A DNA stretch of 64,000 nt from Zygotorulaspora mrakii (lineage: Eukaryota > Ascomycota > Saccharomycetes > Saccharomycetales > Saccharomycetaceae): the NCBI RefSeq assembly GCF_013402915.1, contig NC_050719.1:806001-870000 (forward strand), given 5' to 3'. Each line of letters starts with the position of its first letter. The first letter of the stretch is position 1. Below the pieces are notes generated by a model, which was given only the letters and a program-made list of their open reading frames with translations, had not been told where the DNA came from and made no database searches. Below are positions 40,088 to 52,490 of the stretch, piece after piece. A program made the translations under genes and the position numbers.

Positions 40088-41074
40088 TCACTCAGTTTTA
40101 CCTGGCTGGCTTTTCTTCTTTCTTTCATCCAAAAACTTCTTGTATTGGTCAATGGTCACTCGTCTTTGTGCCTTTTGGTAATCTTCGAACCCTTTGAAGT
40201 ATGTGCCGAACAAAGTATCCCAAAATGTAAAGAAAGGTTGAGCATAGTTTGTCTTAATACCGAAGTTTTGGTGATGAATATCATGATAGACTGCATTATT
40301 AGGGAAGAAAAACTGGAATGGATCCCAAGGCAATGCATAACCGCAATGATCATCCACAGTTTTCAATGTAGCAAATGTGTACAAAACCATTTGTTCCCTG
40401 TAAGACAATGACGTTATTATCATAGCAATACCAGTTCCTAAGGTGTCTAACAAGAAACCTTCGACTGGAGCATTGTAAAGTGCACCATATGCGTATGGAA
40501 CATATAGACGATGATGCCTAGAATGAAACATCCTGTAAAGAGTACTATTAGTGTGCATTAATCTATGCAACCAATACTGCCAAGTATCAATAAAGGTAAA
40601 CCCAACCAAAAGCTTGACAGCTGAAAATCCGTACATGTAACCGACATAAATGGCAGCATCAGGGATTGAAGATGGTAGATACTGTCTCCACTTCCATAAA
40701 GCTCTTTCTTCATAACCAGTCATTGGTGGAGTGTCCCAAATTTGGGTCACAAACCCAACAACACTTTGAACAATATGCTGGAATAAAACCTCGCATAAAA
40801 CCTCTATGCGCCCAACTCTATTTCTAGCAGCTACTTCTGCACTTGGGTGTATTCTATACTTTTCTGCTAAATGCAATACATCGATAGAATGGAAAATCAG
40901 AGACAATGCCCAGTACGCAACCACAGGTAGTGCCAATGTTAGAACGTTGTCAGGAATAAACGACAGTATGTCAGCCTTGGGTCTCAAGATAACTTCTGGG
41001 GCAACGTCAGAATGCATGTACCCGAACATTCCCTTGACTTTGTAAGCTTCATCAAAACCACTGCTTACGTTCAT
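40088..41074 (-). CDS. SUR2: sphinganine C4-hydroxylase
   Basis: Sur2 hydroxylates C4 of dihydrosphingosine in the ER to make phytosphingosine. The 328-aa protein (S. cerevisiae 349) belongs to the fatty-acid-hydroxylase family. The di-iron histidine boxes are HRLMH (near residue 170), HSRHH (near 184), DDHCGY (near 240) and HDIHH (near 265). Hydrophobic segments lie around residues 45-65 and 145-165. The C-terminus is Lys-rich (ERKKKSQPGK), possibly an ER retrieval signal although not a terminal KKXX. ATG 41072-41074. DPL1, acting downstream in long-chain-base breakdown, lies about 5 kb away. Counterpart of YDR297W. Confidence 0.95.
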   Translation of the reverse strand: MNVSSGFDEAYKVKGMFGYMHSDVAPEVILRPKADILSFIPDNVLTLALPVVAYWALSLIFHSIDVLHLAEKYRIHPSAEVAARNRVGRIEVLCEVLFQHIVQSVVGFVTQIWDTPPMTGYEERALWKWRQYLPSSIPDAAIYVGYMYGFSAVKLLVGFTFIDTWQYWLHRLMHTNSTLYRMFHSRHHRLYVPYAYGALYNAPVEGFLLDTLGTGIAMIITSLSYREQMVLYTFATLKTVDDHCGYALPWDPFQFFFPNNAVYHDIHHQNFGIKTNYAQPFFTFWDTLFGTYFKGFEDYQKAQRRVTIDQYKKFLDERKKKSQPGKTE

Positions 41075-41649
41075 TGCTTATAATTTCTCGTTCCTCTCAC
41101 GTAAAAGCTCAGAGGTATAGATTGTGTCACAGACAAATACTTTCCAACAATCGATAAAATGTTTTCGACCCCTCGTTTATATACAACAACAAGTGCGCAG
41201 CAGGTTATAAAGTCCGTTCCACACCAACACTAGACGTATTTGTTGTTGTTTGTTATACACTGAATAATCATCAACTTGTGAAATACTGTTCTTTTTCTTT
41301 TCATCAGTGAATTTCTTATTTCCTGAAAAACTTGTGCAAATTTCCTAAAAAGGTGTCTTACACGAACCATTAAACGAGAGAATCGCGATAATGTGTGGAA
41401 ATTCGATATTCAGTGCATCTACCGATTATGGCCTGATGCTTGATTAAGATGCAAAGTGTTTCCGTGGAACTGAAACACGCGTTTTATATGGGGATTGGCC
41501 CCTATCTACTGTAATGTGGCCTTATTATGTAAAAAGACTGAAAATTTTTAACACTATTTACAGACGTTTCGGCGAATTTAGTTGAAATTCGGCGATTCGT
41601 TAGTTTGAAAGTTCATGTATAGGAAGCGCAACTCGTAAGATCGACGCAT
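41075..41649. other. intergenic, SUR2 promoter and MHR1 3' end
   Basis: This 575-base spacer lies between two genes on the minus strand. No coding frame, RNA gene or repeat is recognised. Confidence 0.5.
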
Positions 41650-42315
41650 TTACAAAGAGATCGACGCAGCAAGAGTCTTTTGCTCTTTATGTTTTGCAAA
41701 TTCTTCCTTAGCTTTGTCTCCTAACTCTCTCAGCAGTGCACTTTCCTCTCGTGCGGTATTGCCCAAACGATTCATTGTGACATGCTTTACATTTGGTAAA
41801 AAGGGCGTCCACCACTTTGCTTTATCTCCCATCCTCCATGGATCCTCCCAATGCACTTTTATTCCATTAGCTCCCTGTCCGGATTTCAATAAACATTCTC
41901 TCAGATCTGCCACGGCTTCCTGTGTGTATGTGGGACGATATTGCATGCTATACCATACGTTACCGTCTTCGTTTTTCTTTCTCAATAGGTTAGCCTCCTT
42001 GGCATTGCTTACATCGCGAAGGTATCTCAATCTGCGTAGATTTTGGTATAATTGAACGCTGGACTCATAATTTGGCATATCGACCACACACATGCATCTC
42101 CAGATGTCTCTTCTTGCAGAGGGCATCTTGTTCTCCCAATTAGGCCGCTGAAACAGTCTTTCAATTTGTCTTTGGCTGAAATTTGGGAACTGGGAATATA
42201 TAACTTGACCACTTTCTAAATTTCTAAATACAAATATCTGTGGGGCATATCCACATTTTTCCAGCCACGATGCTGGGCGAAATTTTGAAATAGCCCAATT
42301 ACCCCTATAAGACAT
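41650..42315 (-). CDS. MHR1: mitochondrial ribosomal large subunit protein mL67 / recombination protein Mhr1
   Basis: Mhr1 is known both as mitoribosomal protein mL67 and as a factor for homologous pairing and mtDNA segregation. The 221-aa protein (S. cerevisiae 226) begins [25 protein letters not shown], the conserved N-terminus, and continues with [16 protein letters not shown] and [18 protein letters not shown] basic surface is evident. I use the ATG at 42313-42315; the frame extends six codons upstream from GTG. Counterpart of YDR296W, between SUR2 and HDA2. Confidence 0.93.
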   Translation of the reverse strand: MSYRGNWAISKFRPASWLEKCGYAPQIFVFRNLESGQVIYSQFPNFSQRQIERLFQRPNWENKMPSARRDIWRCMCVVDMPNYESSVQLYQNLRRLRYLRDVSNAKEANLLRKKNEDGNVWYSMQYRPTYTQEAVADLRECLLKSGQGANGIKVHWEDPWRMGDKAKWWTPFLPNVKHVTMNRLGNTAREESALLRELGDKAKEEFAKHKEQKTLAASISL

Positions 42316-43407
42316 TCTTATAGTTGTGAACACGCTTGGCGGTTGGCTATCTAGCTTTATCGATAGCTATTGCTGATGCAATTGCTTCGTTTTACTGAAA
42401 GTTTGATAGTTTTTCTCATTTTTATTTCATGTTTTTACACAGCAGAGAAGAAACGAATCACCAAATACGTCTTTTTTTTTTAGACATACCACAAGGCATG
42501 AGTTCTCTACATCAGTGCACGCTATGAAGGAATATGTTCCTAGTGCTCTTTAGGATTGCAGGTGTGCTGCTATTTGTCCCAGATGTTCTTCTTGCTTTAC
42601 CACAAGTTTCAGAGACATGAAAGGAAGCTCTTTCCCATTACTCATGGAATATGACGTATTCTTGTCTAAATATCAATAAGTTCTTAAGCAAATTGACAGT
42701 CGTGGCGTGATTTGTCCTAACAGTTTGACAAGATTGGAGTTGATAGAAAGGGTCCATCAATGGATGGGAACGGTGCCATTAGCCCGCTCGGTGTATAACT
42801 TTTACGATTCGGAGATCAGCAAAGTGATCTGCCAGAACTGAATCGAGAATTTGAAACGTAGACCACACTGCGGGAAATTATCACGAATAGTGCTTGATAA
42901 TATGGCAGAGCAAGAAGTACATTGTAGGCCCTGAAAAATAGTGCTGAAACTGGCCATTTGGGCGAAACTGCATGTAATACAATAATTCGCAAGTAAACGT
43001 TTATCTATGTGAATAAAACTCGCTGGATCGTAGTCAATGTGCCAACACAGTCACTCCGTGGCTTCCTGGCACCAAGCTGTAGATAGCCAGTTTAGAGGTT
43101 CCCTGGGAACTACACTGTGGTAAGCACCATAGATGCATCTAACTTATCACGAGCAAGAATGGTACCTCCAGACCTTTGATTGCACGTTGAAGGAATTGTC
43201 TTGCAACTGCGTTTCTTTTAGTTCTGTATTGTCATTCTGAATGGGGGAATGTGCTTTTCATGGAACCTGTAATAACGCTTCTTCAGGAAAAACTTATAAG
43301 GTTAAATAAAAAGCTTCGAAAATCTTTGAGATTTGGAAACATGACCTATAATTTTATTGTCTGCGCACTATCAAGAGATTGCAAAGCAGGAGCAGTTTGT
43401 TATTTCG
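42316..43407. other. intergenic, divergent MHR1/HDA2
   Basis: This 1.09-kb divergent region is long for two housekeeping genes. It contains a poly-T run near 42472-42481 and, at 43087-43117, a hairpin built on the near-perfect inverted repeat GTTCCC/GGGAAC (43098-43110). No open frame or tRNA is supported. A non-coding RNA or the remnant of a lost gene is possible. Confidence 0.45.
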
Positions 43408-45345
43408 ATGAATAGAAGCTCAAGAAATACCCATGTGTACTATTTACCAGTTGGTCTTACGAATTTTCAGCAAGACCTAATCGAAATCTTGATTTCGTTG
43501 CATGCGAAATATTTTATAAGGGAAATTAGTGCTGTGGATGAACATGACAATGATAATGGTGTTGAAGAAACCACAATGTATCCCAAACTTTCAAGTAAAA
43601 AAATGACTTACGTATTTGACCATAATATAAGAGCTGTCGCCAATCATCCATGTTTGCTTGTCGATCATTATATGCCTCGGCAATTTCTGCGAATGGAACC
43701 CAATGAAAAGCTGATAAATAGCAGTGATAAATTTCAAAAATTCCAACAGCTTCTTTACCATATAATTCACAGGGATCGAGTCAAATACCCTGGAATTCTG
43801 AAGATAGCATTAATCTCGCATAGTGTTAGAGAACTGGATTTACTTGAGGGTCTGATATTGGGAGAAACTGTGAGAATAAAAAGGCTCTCTGGGACGTCTT
43901 TATACGATGAGAAACACGTTTATTTTGAAGAGAATCAGAATAGAGGACAAGACATGAATGATTCTAAGGATGGTACTCCCAGCGTTGAATCCAGTTCAAA
44001 TTCATATACAGGCTACCCTAGAGATGACTACGACTATTCTGCAAAAAGAAAACTGCGCAAGCAAAAACCAGTAGCTGAAGATTGGCTATTTTTAACCACT
44101 ACAACGCACTTAATCAATGATTCTTCATTGCTCAAAGATTACGATTGCGATTACATTATAAGTTTTGATCCTCTGCTAGATCCGAGCTTACCAGCTCTAA
44201 CCCCATTAAACATGAAAGCTAGTAAAAGGATACCGATTATCAAGATTCTCGTTGTCGATTCGCCAGATCATTATATACTGGCTAATACATCAACAGATGA
44301 TTCTGTTGAGTATGAGTTGTTGAAGAACTCGATAGATTACTTTTTGCGTAGTAGGCATTTGTCGGAAAGTAATAACGAAACCAAAGCACCGATTGATTAT
44401 AAACAGCTGGTCCGTTTACTGCTGTCTGATCAGCCTATTACTTCAGCTTTACCGGACATTGATCTATCCGGTACTGATGAAGGTGCTGAGCCGTATCAAC
44501 CCAGACTCTCAAGTTTAACATATGGAAATTCACAATTATCCATAGATGAAACTGATTTCGATATGAAATCGTATCAGTCGGAATTGATGAAAAAAACAGT
44601 AGACAGATTAATGGAGATTCAAAAGGAAACAAAAGAGAACACAAGAGTACTGGTGGGTAAAAGAGGAAGAGAAACTGAACGGCAAAATTTACTAGATGAA
44701 CTTAAACACGAGATAGGAGTTAAATTTAAAACACTGGAAGATCGCAAGAAAACGCAAAATGATACCGAAAAGAAGTTGGAGAGATTCCAAACTGAGGCTG
44801 ATAAACTAGACAGGAGATTAAAAACGCTGCAGGAGATGCAAAGGGAACTCAAAGCAATAGTAAATTTGTCACAAGAGGATGCACAAAAAAAAGTTGATGA
44901 GTATAAGGAAGAAACTGTGCGGCTGAAGGGAGAGGTAGACCACTGGGAAAAGAGCAACAACGAGAAAAGTGATCAAAATGATAATCTTCGCTTAGAATAT
45001 CAACAAAAATCTTCCCGAGCTGTTGAGGTTGCGCAACAACTTACTGCATCTAAAACTGCTGTTGAACAATCGCAGAAGGATTTAAAGGGTCCAGCAGCCG
45101 AACTCGAACTAAAATCGTTGCTAGCGAAGAAACGGGCTTTGGCGGACCAGGAAAAGCTAACAAAGAATAAAAACAAGTTCCTTAAATCGTATATAAACAA
45201 AATGAGCTCCCACTACGGTTTCAAATTATCCGCAAATGGTGACTGGAATCCTCATTCAAACTCCGGAACTCCATCCAACAGTCGCTCATCGACTCTTGCT
45301 TCACGTCATAAGTCCACAAGATCCAACACACCCACGTATACGTAG
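43408..45345 (+). CDS. HDA2: HDA1 histone deacetylase complex subunit Hda2
   Basis: Hda2 pairs with Hda3 to form the DNA-binding scaffold of the HDA1 class II deacetylase complex. The 645-aa protein (S. cerevisiae 674) has the N-terminal SNF2-like DBD1 region (HVYYLPVGLTNFQQDLIEIL; HPCLLVDHYMPRQFLRMEP; SYTGYPRDDYDYSAKR) through about residue 350. A long coiled coil follows (about 395-605), ending in a Ser-rich tail STRSNTPTYT that matches the family end. I start at ATG 43408, because the upstream extension starts at TTG and the homology begins close to this ATG. Counterpart of YDR295C. Confidence 0.94.
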   Translation: MNRSSRNTHVYYLPVGLTNFQQDLIEILISLHAKYFIREISAVDEHDNDNGVEETTMYPKLSSKKMTYVFDHNIRAVANHPCLLVDHYMPRQFLRMEPNEKLINSSDKFQKFQQLLYHIIHRDRVKYPGILKIALISHSVRELDLLEGLILGETVRIKRLSGTSLYDEKHVYFEENQNRGQDMNDSKDGTPSVESSSNSYTGYPRDDYDYSAKRKLRKQKPVAEDWLFLTTTTHLINDSSLLKDYDCDYIISFDPLLDPSLPALTPLNMKASKRIPIIKILVVDSPDHYILANTSTDDSVEYELLKNSIDYFLRSRHLSESNNETKAPIDYKQLVRLLLSDQPITSALPDIDLSGTDEGAEPYQPRLSSLTYGNSQLSIDETDFDMKSYQSELMKKTVDRLMEIQKETKENTRVLVGKRGRETERQNLLDELKHEIGVKFKTLEDRKKTQNDTEKKLERFQTEADKLDRRLKTLQEMQRELKAIVNLSQEDAQKKVDEYKEETVRLKGEVDHWEKSNNEKSDQNDNLRLEYQQKSSRAVEVAQQLTASKTAVEQSQKDLKGPAAELELKSLLAKKRALADQEKLTKNKNKFLKSYINKMSSHYGFKLSANGDWNPHSNSGTPSNSRSSTLASRHKSTRSNTPTYT

Positions 45346-45580
45346 TTATTACATAATAGTGTATTATCACAGTGAAGAATTATACGGCAGTGGCTAGATC
45401 ATATCATTTATATAACGAAAAAATTCGGTATATTGAGTTCACTTTTTTTCCAGTTCCGAGATATTACAAAGTGCATTTTCCTCAATTTATAAATTAAATA
45501 TGGGGATTTACTTTAAAGAAGCAATTACTACTACCTTTTCAGCCCCTACTAAGGACCTAGCTACTCTTTTGTGTGTTTAA

Positions 45581-47311
45581 ATGTTGCAGGATAATGCGGC
45601 TTTAGATGGTTATCGGTCATATTTACCGAATAACCTTTGGCAGATTCAATGGCAACAAGTACCAACTGCAATTTACGATAAATGCCCAGTTTACGTCAAG
45701 ACACATACATGGATTGAGCTATTGAAAGATTATCTACTTTTCCTGCTCTTTTATAAGATTATAAAAAAGGTTCTTTACGAATTGAAATGGTATGGAATAA
45801 TAGGTTCGGCATCAAGAATATACCGCACATGTATCGCTGGGGTATTCCGATGGCTACTAAATACGACCATATTGAAGTCTTCTGTTGAAAAGGAATTAAA
45901 GAAAGTAACGATTGCTATGGAGAGGGAGCTTATAAAAAATGATGAGTCACTTGCGGATTACGAGACCATCCCCTTAAAGGGGCTATCAGAGGAAGAGATA
46001 CTGGAAGAACTTGATAAGCTGGACACAATCATCCCACACACAGAATGGAAGGAGGGTAAAGTATCGGGAGCAGTCTATCACGGAGGCGATGAGCTTATTC
46101 ATCTACAGAGTGAAGCATTCGAAAAGTACTGCGTCGCTAATCAGCTACATCCAGATGTATTTCCAGCGGTTCGTAAAATGGAAGCTGAAGTAGTTTCGAT
46201 GGTCCTTAATATGTTTCATGCACCTGCAGATGCAGGATGTGCTACCACCAGTTCTGGTGGAACTGAATCACTGCTCTTGGCATGCTTAAGTGCGAAAATG
46301 TATGCGTATCACGAGCGTGGTATCATTAAACCTGAAATGATTGTTCCTGTTACTGCACATGCCGGGTTCGAAAAGGCCTCATACTATTTCGGTATCAAGA
46401 TCCACCATGTTGAGGTCGATCCAAATACGTATCAAGTGAATTTGAAAAAAGTTAAAAGTTTTATCAATAGGAATACTGTTCTATTAGTTGGCTCAGCTCC
46501 AAACTTCCCACATGGTATTGTAGATGATATCGTGGGTCTCGGTAATTTAGCTACAAGATACAATATTCCATTGCATGTTGACTGTTGTCTAGGTTCCTTC
46601 ATTGTCGCTTTTATGCAGAAGGCTGGGTTCAATGATTTGCCGCCATTTGATTTTAGAGTTCCGGGCGTAACTTCAATATCCTGTGACACTCACAAGTACG
46701 GATTCGCTCCAAAAGGTTCTTCCATTATCATGTATCGCAATAGTGACTTAAGAAAACATCAATACTATGTGAGTACTGATTGGACGGGAGGCCTCTATGG
46801 ATCGCCAACGCTGGCCGGATCCCGTCCTGGCGCTTTAGTTGTCGGTTGTTGGGCAACAATGGTACATATTGGGGAAGCAGGCTACATAGATTCATGCAGA
46901 AGTATTATCAATGCAGCCAGAAAGCTGAAAAATTGTATAATGCAGGAAGTGCCAGATTTAGAAATCATTGGTGACCCCGTTTGCTCTGTAATTGCTTTCA
47001 CCTCTCATACAATTGACATGTATGAATTGGGTGATAGGTTGGCAAAGGAAGGTTGGCATTTGAGTGCTCTACAAAAGCCACCAGCTCTTCATCTTGCCGT
47101 TACCAAGTTAAGCGTGAATTCGGTAGATCAATTGATCACTCTATTGAAAGATATCACCAAAGAACTGCGCGATGACCCCAATTCCAAACCTTCATCTGAT
47201 GGTACAAGTGCCTTATATGGCGTAGCGGGTAGCGTGAAATCTACTGGTATTGCAGATAAAATTGTTGTGGGCTTCTTGGATACTTTGTATAAACTAAAAC
47301 CCTCAGAATGA
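45581..47311 (+). CDS. DPL1: dihydrosphingosine-phosphate lyase
   Basis: Dpl1 is the ER-bound pyridoxal-phosphate lyase that cleaves long-chain base phosphates to a fatty aldehyde and ethanolamine phosphate. The 576-aa protein (S. cerevisiae 589) has an N-terminal membrane segment (about residues 45-62). The PLP domain contains TSSGGTESLLLA, HVDCCLGSF and the Schiff-base lysine in SCDTHKYGFAPKGS (K372). ATG 45581. SUR2 and DPL1 keep the same proximity in S. cerevisiae, so the pairing is old. Counterpart of YDR294C. Confidence 0.97.
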   Translation: MLQDNAALDGYRSYLPNNLWQIQWQQVPTAIYDKCPVYVKTHTWIELLKDYLLFLLFYKIIKKVLYELKWYGIIGSASRIYRTCIAGVFRWLLNTTILKSSVEKELKKVTIAMERELIKNDESLADYETIPLKGLSEEEILEELDKLDTIIPHTEWKEGKVSGAVYHGGDELIHLQSEAFEKYCVANQLHPDVFPAVRKMEAEVVSMVLNMFHAPADAGCATTSSGGTESLLLACLSAKMYAYHERGIIKPEMIVPVTAHAGFEKASYYFGIKIHHVEVDPNTYQVNLKKVKSFINRNTVLLVGSAPNFPHGIVDDIVGLGNLATRYNIPLHVDCCLGSFIVAFMQKAGFNDLPPFDFRVPGVTSISCDTHKYGFAPKGSSIIMYRNSDLRKHQYYVSTDWTGGLYGSPTLAGSRPGALVVGCWATMVHIGEAGYIDSCRSIINAARKLKNCIMQEVPDLEIIGDPVCSVIAFTSHTIDMYELGDRLAKEGWHLSALQKPPALHLAVTKLSVNSVDQLITLLKDITKELRDDPNSKPSSDGTSALYGVAGSVKSTGIADKIVVGFLDTLYKLKPSE

Positions 47312-47386
47312 TCTCAGTATAAAAGTAATGTAATCCCTGAAGCTTTCTGGCAAATAGATTTATATATTAAGATAACTTGCAGAACT

Positions 47387-47407
47387 AAAAAAAAAAAAAA
47401 AAAAAAA
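47387..47407. repeat. poly-A run of 21
   Basis: An uninterrupted run of 21 A residues lies between DPL1 and BRL1. Such runs exclude nucleosomes and vary in length between isolates; the length may also be affected by sequencing. Confidence 0.85.
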
Positions 47408-47544
47408 CTAACGTGTAAACACATAAACATCATAAGCAATCGATACGGACAAGTGAAACACACATTATCCAATCCTGTGCATAAGTTCATTTGAAATTTG
47501 CATGCTTGACTTATTACGGTCTTCAGGTTTCGAATAGGAGAAAT

Positions 47545-48951
47545 ATGGATCAATTTGGCAGTCTAAGTATTGAGGACGAATTTGAGTCAAAGTTGACTGA
47601 AGATGAACTATTAAGCATTTCAACTTTAAGTATATCCGATGCCAGTCAGAGATTGTCGGCGAACATTCTCAATAAATACATGCAGCACTTTCCGACATCT
47701 CCATCGCCCTTGAGGAACTCGACTAATTTTCTGGAAGCATTTAGTGATGAGATGGACGTGGATGAAGAGTTTGTTGAACAAGATAAAGAAACCATTACGG
47801 AAAGTATACATACCATAGAGGAAGCATTGCCAAAGGTTACTTTTGAGCTACCTGATATTGGCAGGAAGCGTATCGAGAAGGAGAAAGTAGTGGAAAAAAA
47901 AGGACACAAAGAAAAGGCGAGGGTCAAGAGTAAATCAGACAAGGAAGATAATGCTGAAGAGATCAATGTAAATAGCAAGCAGGTCTTTAAGGCATTGTTA
48001 TCGCCAACATCCTTGGGTATAGCAGCCGCTACAAAGATTGAGGGACTTCCTGTGGAATATGCACCTCATGAAGAAAATGAGTCGAAGCTCGCCGAGACAC
48101 ATAACTGTTTCACAACTCAAACAGCTTCAACTGGTTGGGACTCGGCAGAAATCAAAGAAGAGTTGCGGCTGCGAAATAAAACGCAACCCATTCAGGTTTC
48201 AATAAACAATCATCATCACTACTATCCAAGTACAGGAGGTTACTACACAGAGTCAGAGTCGGCACCTTTCATATACAAACAGCAGACTGGCTATGATCGA
48301 CAGCAAGACGTTTCAATGCACGAATACGACAAACTCAAATTACCGGTACCTTGGTCAGAAAATTCACGGCCATTTTCGAAGCATTCATACGATATAATGT
48401 CATATCTACAGCTTTTTTTGAACTGCATAACTATAACCACCATCTTTTCATTCATCACTTCGTTCATACGGACTTTGAGAAAGGATATTAAATCAACATG
48501 GGAACATAGAAAATTGGAGCTAAACTACGAATCGTCACTTTGCAAAAATCACTACTTGGCTAATGAGTGTCACATTCAAGTGAGGCCCGCGCTAAAAGAG
48601 CAATGCCAACAATGGGATCTTTGCATGAATAGAAACAATGATATATTTTTCCGAGCTCGCTCTACATTGAGTGCTAAGCTGTTTGGTGAAATAATCAATT
48701 CATTCATAGAACCCATCGGCTGGAAAGCCCTATCTGTAGTCATAATCAGCATCGTCGTATGGTCCTTTTGTTCAAACTTTTTACTGGGATTCGCTAGGGC
48801 TAAGAGCTACTACGGCGCTCCCTCGCGCCAACTATTAGCACTTCAACAAGAACAACAATTACTGCAGGATCAAAGCCATCATCAGCGTCAGGCCCAAAAT
48901 CGAAATCACGAACATCATCATGAAAATGCATCGAGAGAGCTTCAACACTGA
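47545..48951 (+). CDS. BRL1: nuclear envelope protein Brl1 (Brr6/Brl1 family)
   Basis: Brl1 is an inner nuclear membrane protein that promotes membrane fusion during nuclear pore assembly and affects lipid composition. The 468-aa protein (S. cerevisiae 471) has an acidic N-terminal half. The first membrane segment (about 291-312) is followed by the lumenal Brr6/Brl1 domain with its conserved cysteines (CKNH, ECHIQVRPALKEQC, WDLCMNRN), and the second membrane segment (about 394-414) comes next. The C-terminal tail is Gln/His-rich. The start is the ATG at 47545; the frame runs 18 codons further from a TTG. The pre-duplication position fits YHR036W. Confidence 0.92.
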   Translation: MDQFGSLSIEDEFESKLTEDELLSISTLSISDASQRLSANILNKYMQHFPTSPSPLRNSTNFLEAFSDEMDVDEEFVEQDKETITESIHTIEEALPKVTFELPDIGRKRIEKEKVVEKKGHKEKARVKSKSDKEDNAEEINVNSKQVFKALLSPTSLGIAAATKIEGLPVEYAPHEENESKLAETHNCFTTQTASTGWDSAEIKEELRLRNKTQPIQVSINNHHHYYPSTGGYYTESESAPFIYKQQTGYDRQQDVSMHEYDKLKLPVPWSENSRPFSKHSYDIMSYLQLFLNCITITTIFSFITSFIRTLRKDIKSTWEHRKLELNYESSLCKNHYLANECHIQVRPALKEQCQQWDLCMNRNNDIFFRARSTLSAKLFGEIINSFIEPIGWKALSVVIISIVVWSFCSNFLLGFARAKSYYGAPSRQLLALQQEQQLLQDQSHHQRQAQNRNHEHHHENASRELQH

Positions 48952-51016
<2,065 letters not shown>

Positions 51017-52490
51017 ACTATAAGTCTCGAAGCGTACGTGACCAATGAAGGACACTGTGTAATGTATCATTTTAACTAATCAAAGATTTTTTTTTTTATT
51101 TTCTTATTACGCCTTGAAATGCTTCTGTCAAATTATCGTACTTTGCGGGTAACTGCAAGTTCGAATGAGAACATCGGCGCTTAATTCTAAACAAATCTTT
51201 TCTTCTTGATCCTTATCTACTTTTGCAACTTGACAAGAAGAGACTCGCCAAAAATTGATCCATTAAGTGGTGAACAAAACCATGGGTAATATAGTCTAGA
51301 AACGGTTTTCGTCTGGCCGCCTTTCGTTCCTTTGCATGCATTCGTCTGTGTGCTCTACGTGGTACAAAGTATAATTTACTGCGCTTCTAGGCAATTTAAT
51401 GCAATAAAAGAGATCTATTTATTGATTATTGAGGTGCAGAAATATAAGAATCACATCAACTTGTGATTCCAGCCGCCGTTCCAAGTTCCTTTCTTTGCAG
51501 TGTCGCTGTGTCCAAGTCGAATCCTTGCAGAACTCCCTGGCACCTATTCTAGACGTACCAAGGAGATTAGCAAGCTCAACAGAAGTGTCAAGTTGAATAC
51601 ATGCTAGTGCTTCTTGGGGGGAAACAGTAACTTCTCCTCCTCTTTGCAGAGCTACATCCTTTTTAACGACTCCGCCACTTAAATCTGTATACAAGCATTC
51701 TTCCCTTCAATACAAAAAAAGAAGCCTCATTCTGAAAAGTATCGAAAATCCAGACTATCAAGCAAGGAGCTAAAACGCAAAGTTAAAACTGCGCAAGGAA
51801 GCAAAGGACCTTTCTTTGTTTTTTTTTGATCGCATAATAGATTGAAGTGGCAGCCTTGCAGCGGACTTTTTTTCCTTTTTAACCAAGAGGTTTCCAATAA
51901 TTTACAATTTTATTTATCCTTTATTTTTTCTTTAAAAGCAAGGACCACAAGAATTTTGAGTGAATTAAAGTTGCATATCACGATCATTTATATTTGATTG
52001 TTTTGGTTCAGCATCAGTTTTAAGATAAACGTCTCTCTTTTCTTCGATTTACAGTGAGCACCTCATTTGAAGAGTACTCTATACTGATCAAGATTTTACA
52101 AGAGAATACCATAATTGTCTCGGGTGGCTCTAGGGTTAACACCAATTAAACCTGAATTCATAAATTCTTCCTCGGCGCCCCTCCCTCTTTCCTCCTTCCT
52201 CCCTCCTCCGTTCTTTTCGCTCAAGTCGTTTTTGGTTTTTGATTTTTTTTGCCCTATTCAAGGAAAGAAAAATTTAAAGGTGGTGATTTGAAACTACAAG
52301 CTATTGAACAGGTTTCTAGCAAACTAGTCAAGCTAGAAGATTCGTCATTGTCAAACCCCAATAAACCGTGATCTAACGGTAAACTCTCGATATTTAAGAA
52401 CAGTTGTTCGTTATAGTGGCAGTACTGTTCATATTCTAAGTTTTTTCTCTCGGCTTTTGTTTTCTATTTTTAACCTAAAATTGAGCACTC
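51017..52490. other. intergenic, PUT2 to SSD1
   Basis: This 1.47-kb spacer is the longest in the window. Its right part is the long SSD1 5' region with poly-T tracts and a CT-rich tract at about 52179-52209. Its left part holds an ATG-less open frame on the minus strand (51419-51709) with higher G+C than its surroundings; see findings. No tRNA or snoRNA is recognised. Confidence 0.5.
52179..52209 (+). repeat. polypyrimidine (C/T) tract upstream of SSD1
   Basis: A run of C and T with units like CCTCC and TTCCT lies about 280-310 bases before the SSD1 ATG. If transcribed it would give a pyrimidine-rich 5' leader. Confidence 0.6.

Noticed and set aside
40067..40411. 114-codon frame antisense to SUR2
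   Set aside because: It overlaps the conserved SUR2 C-terminal coding region and has no similarity.
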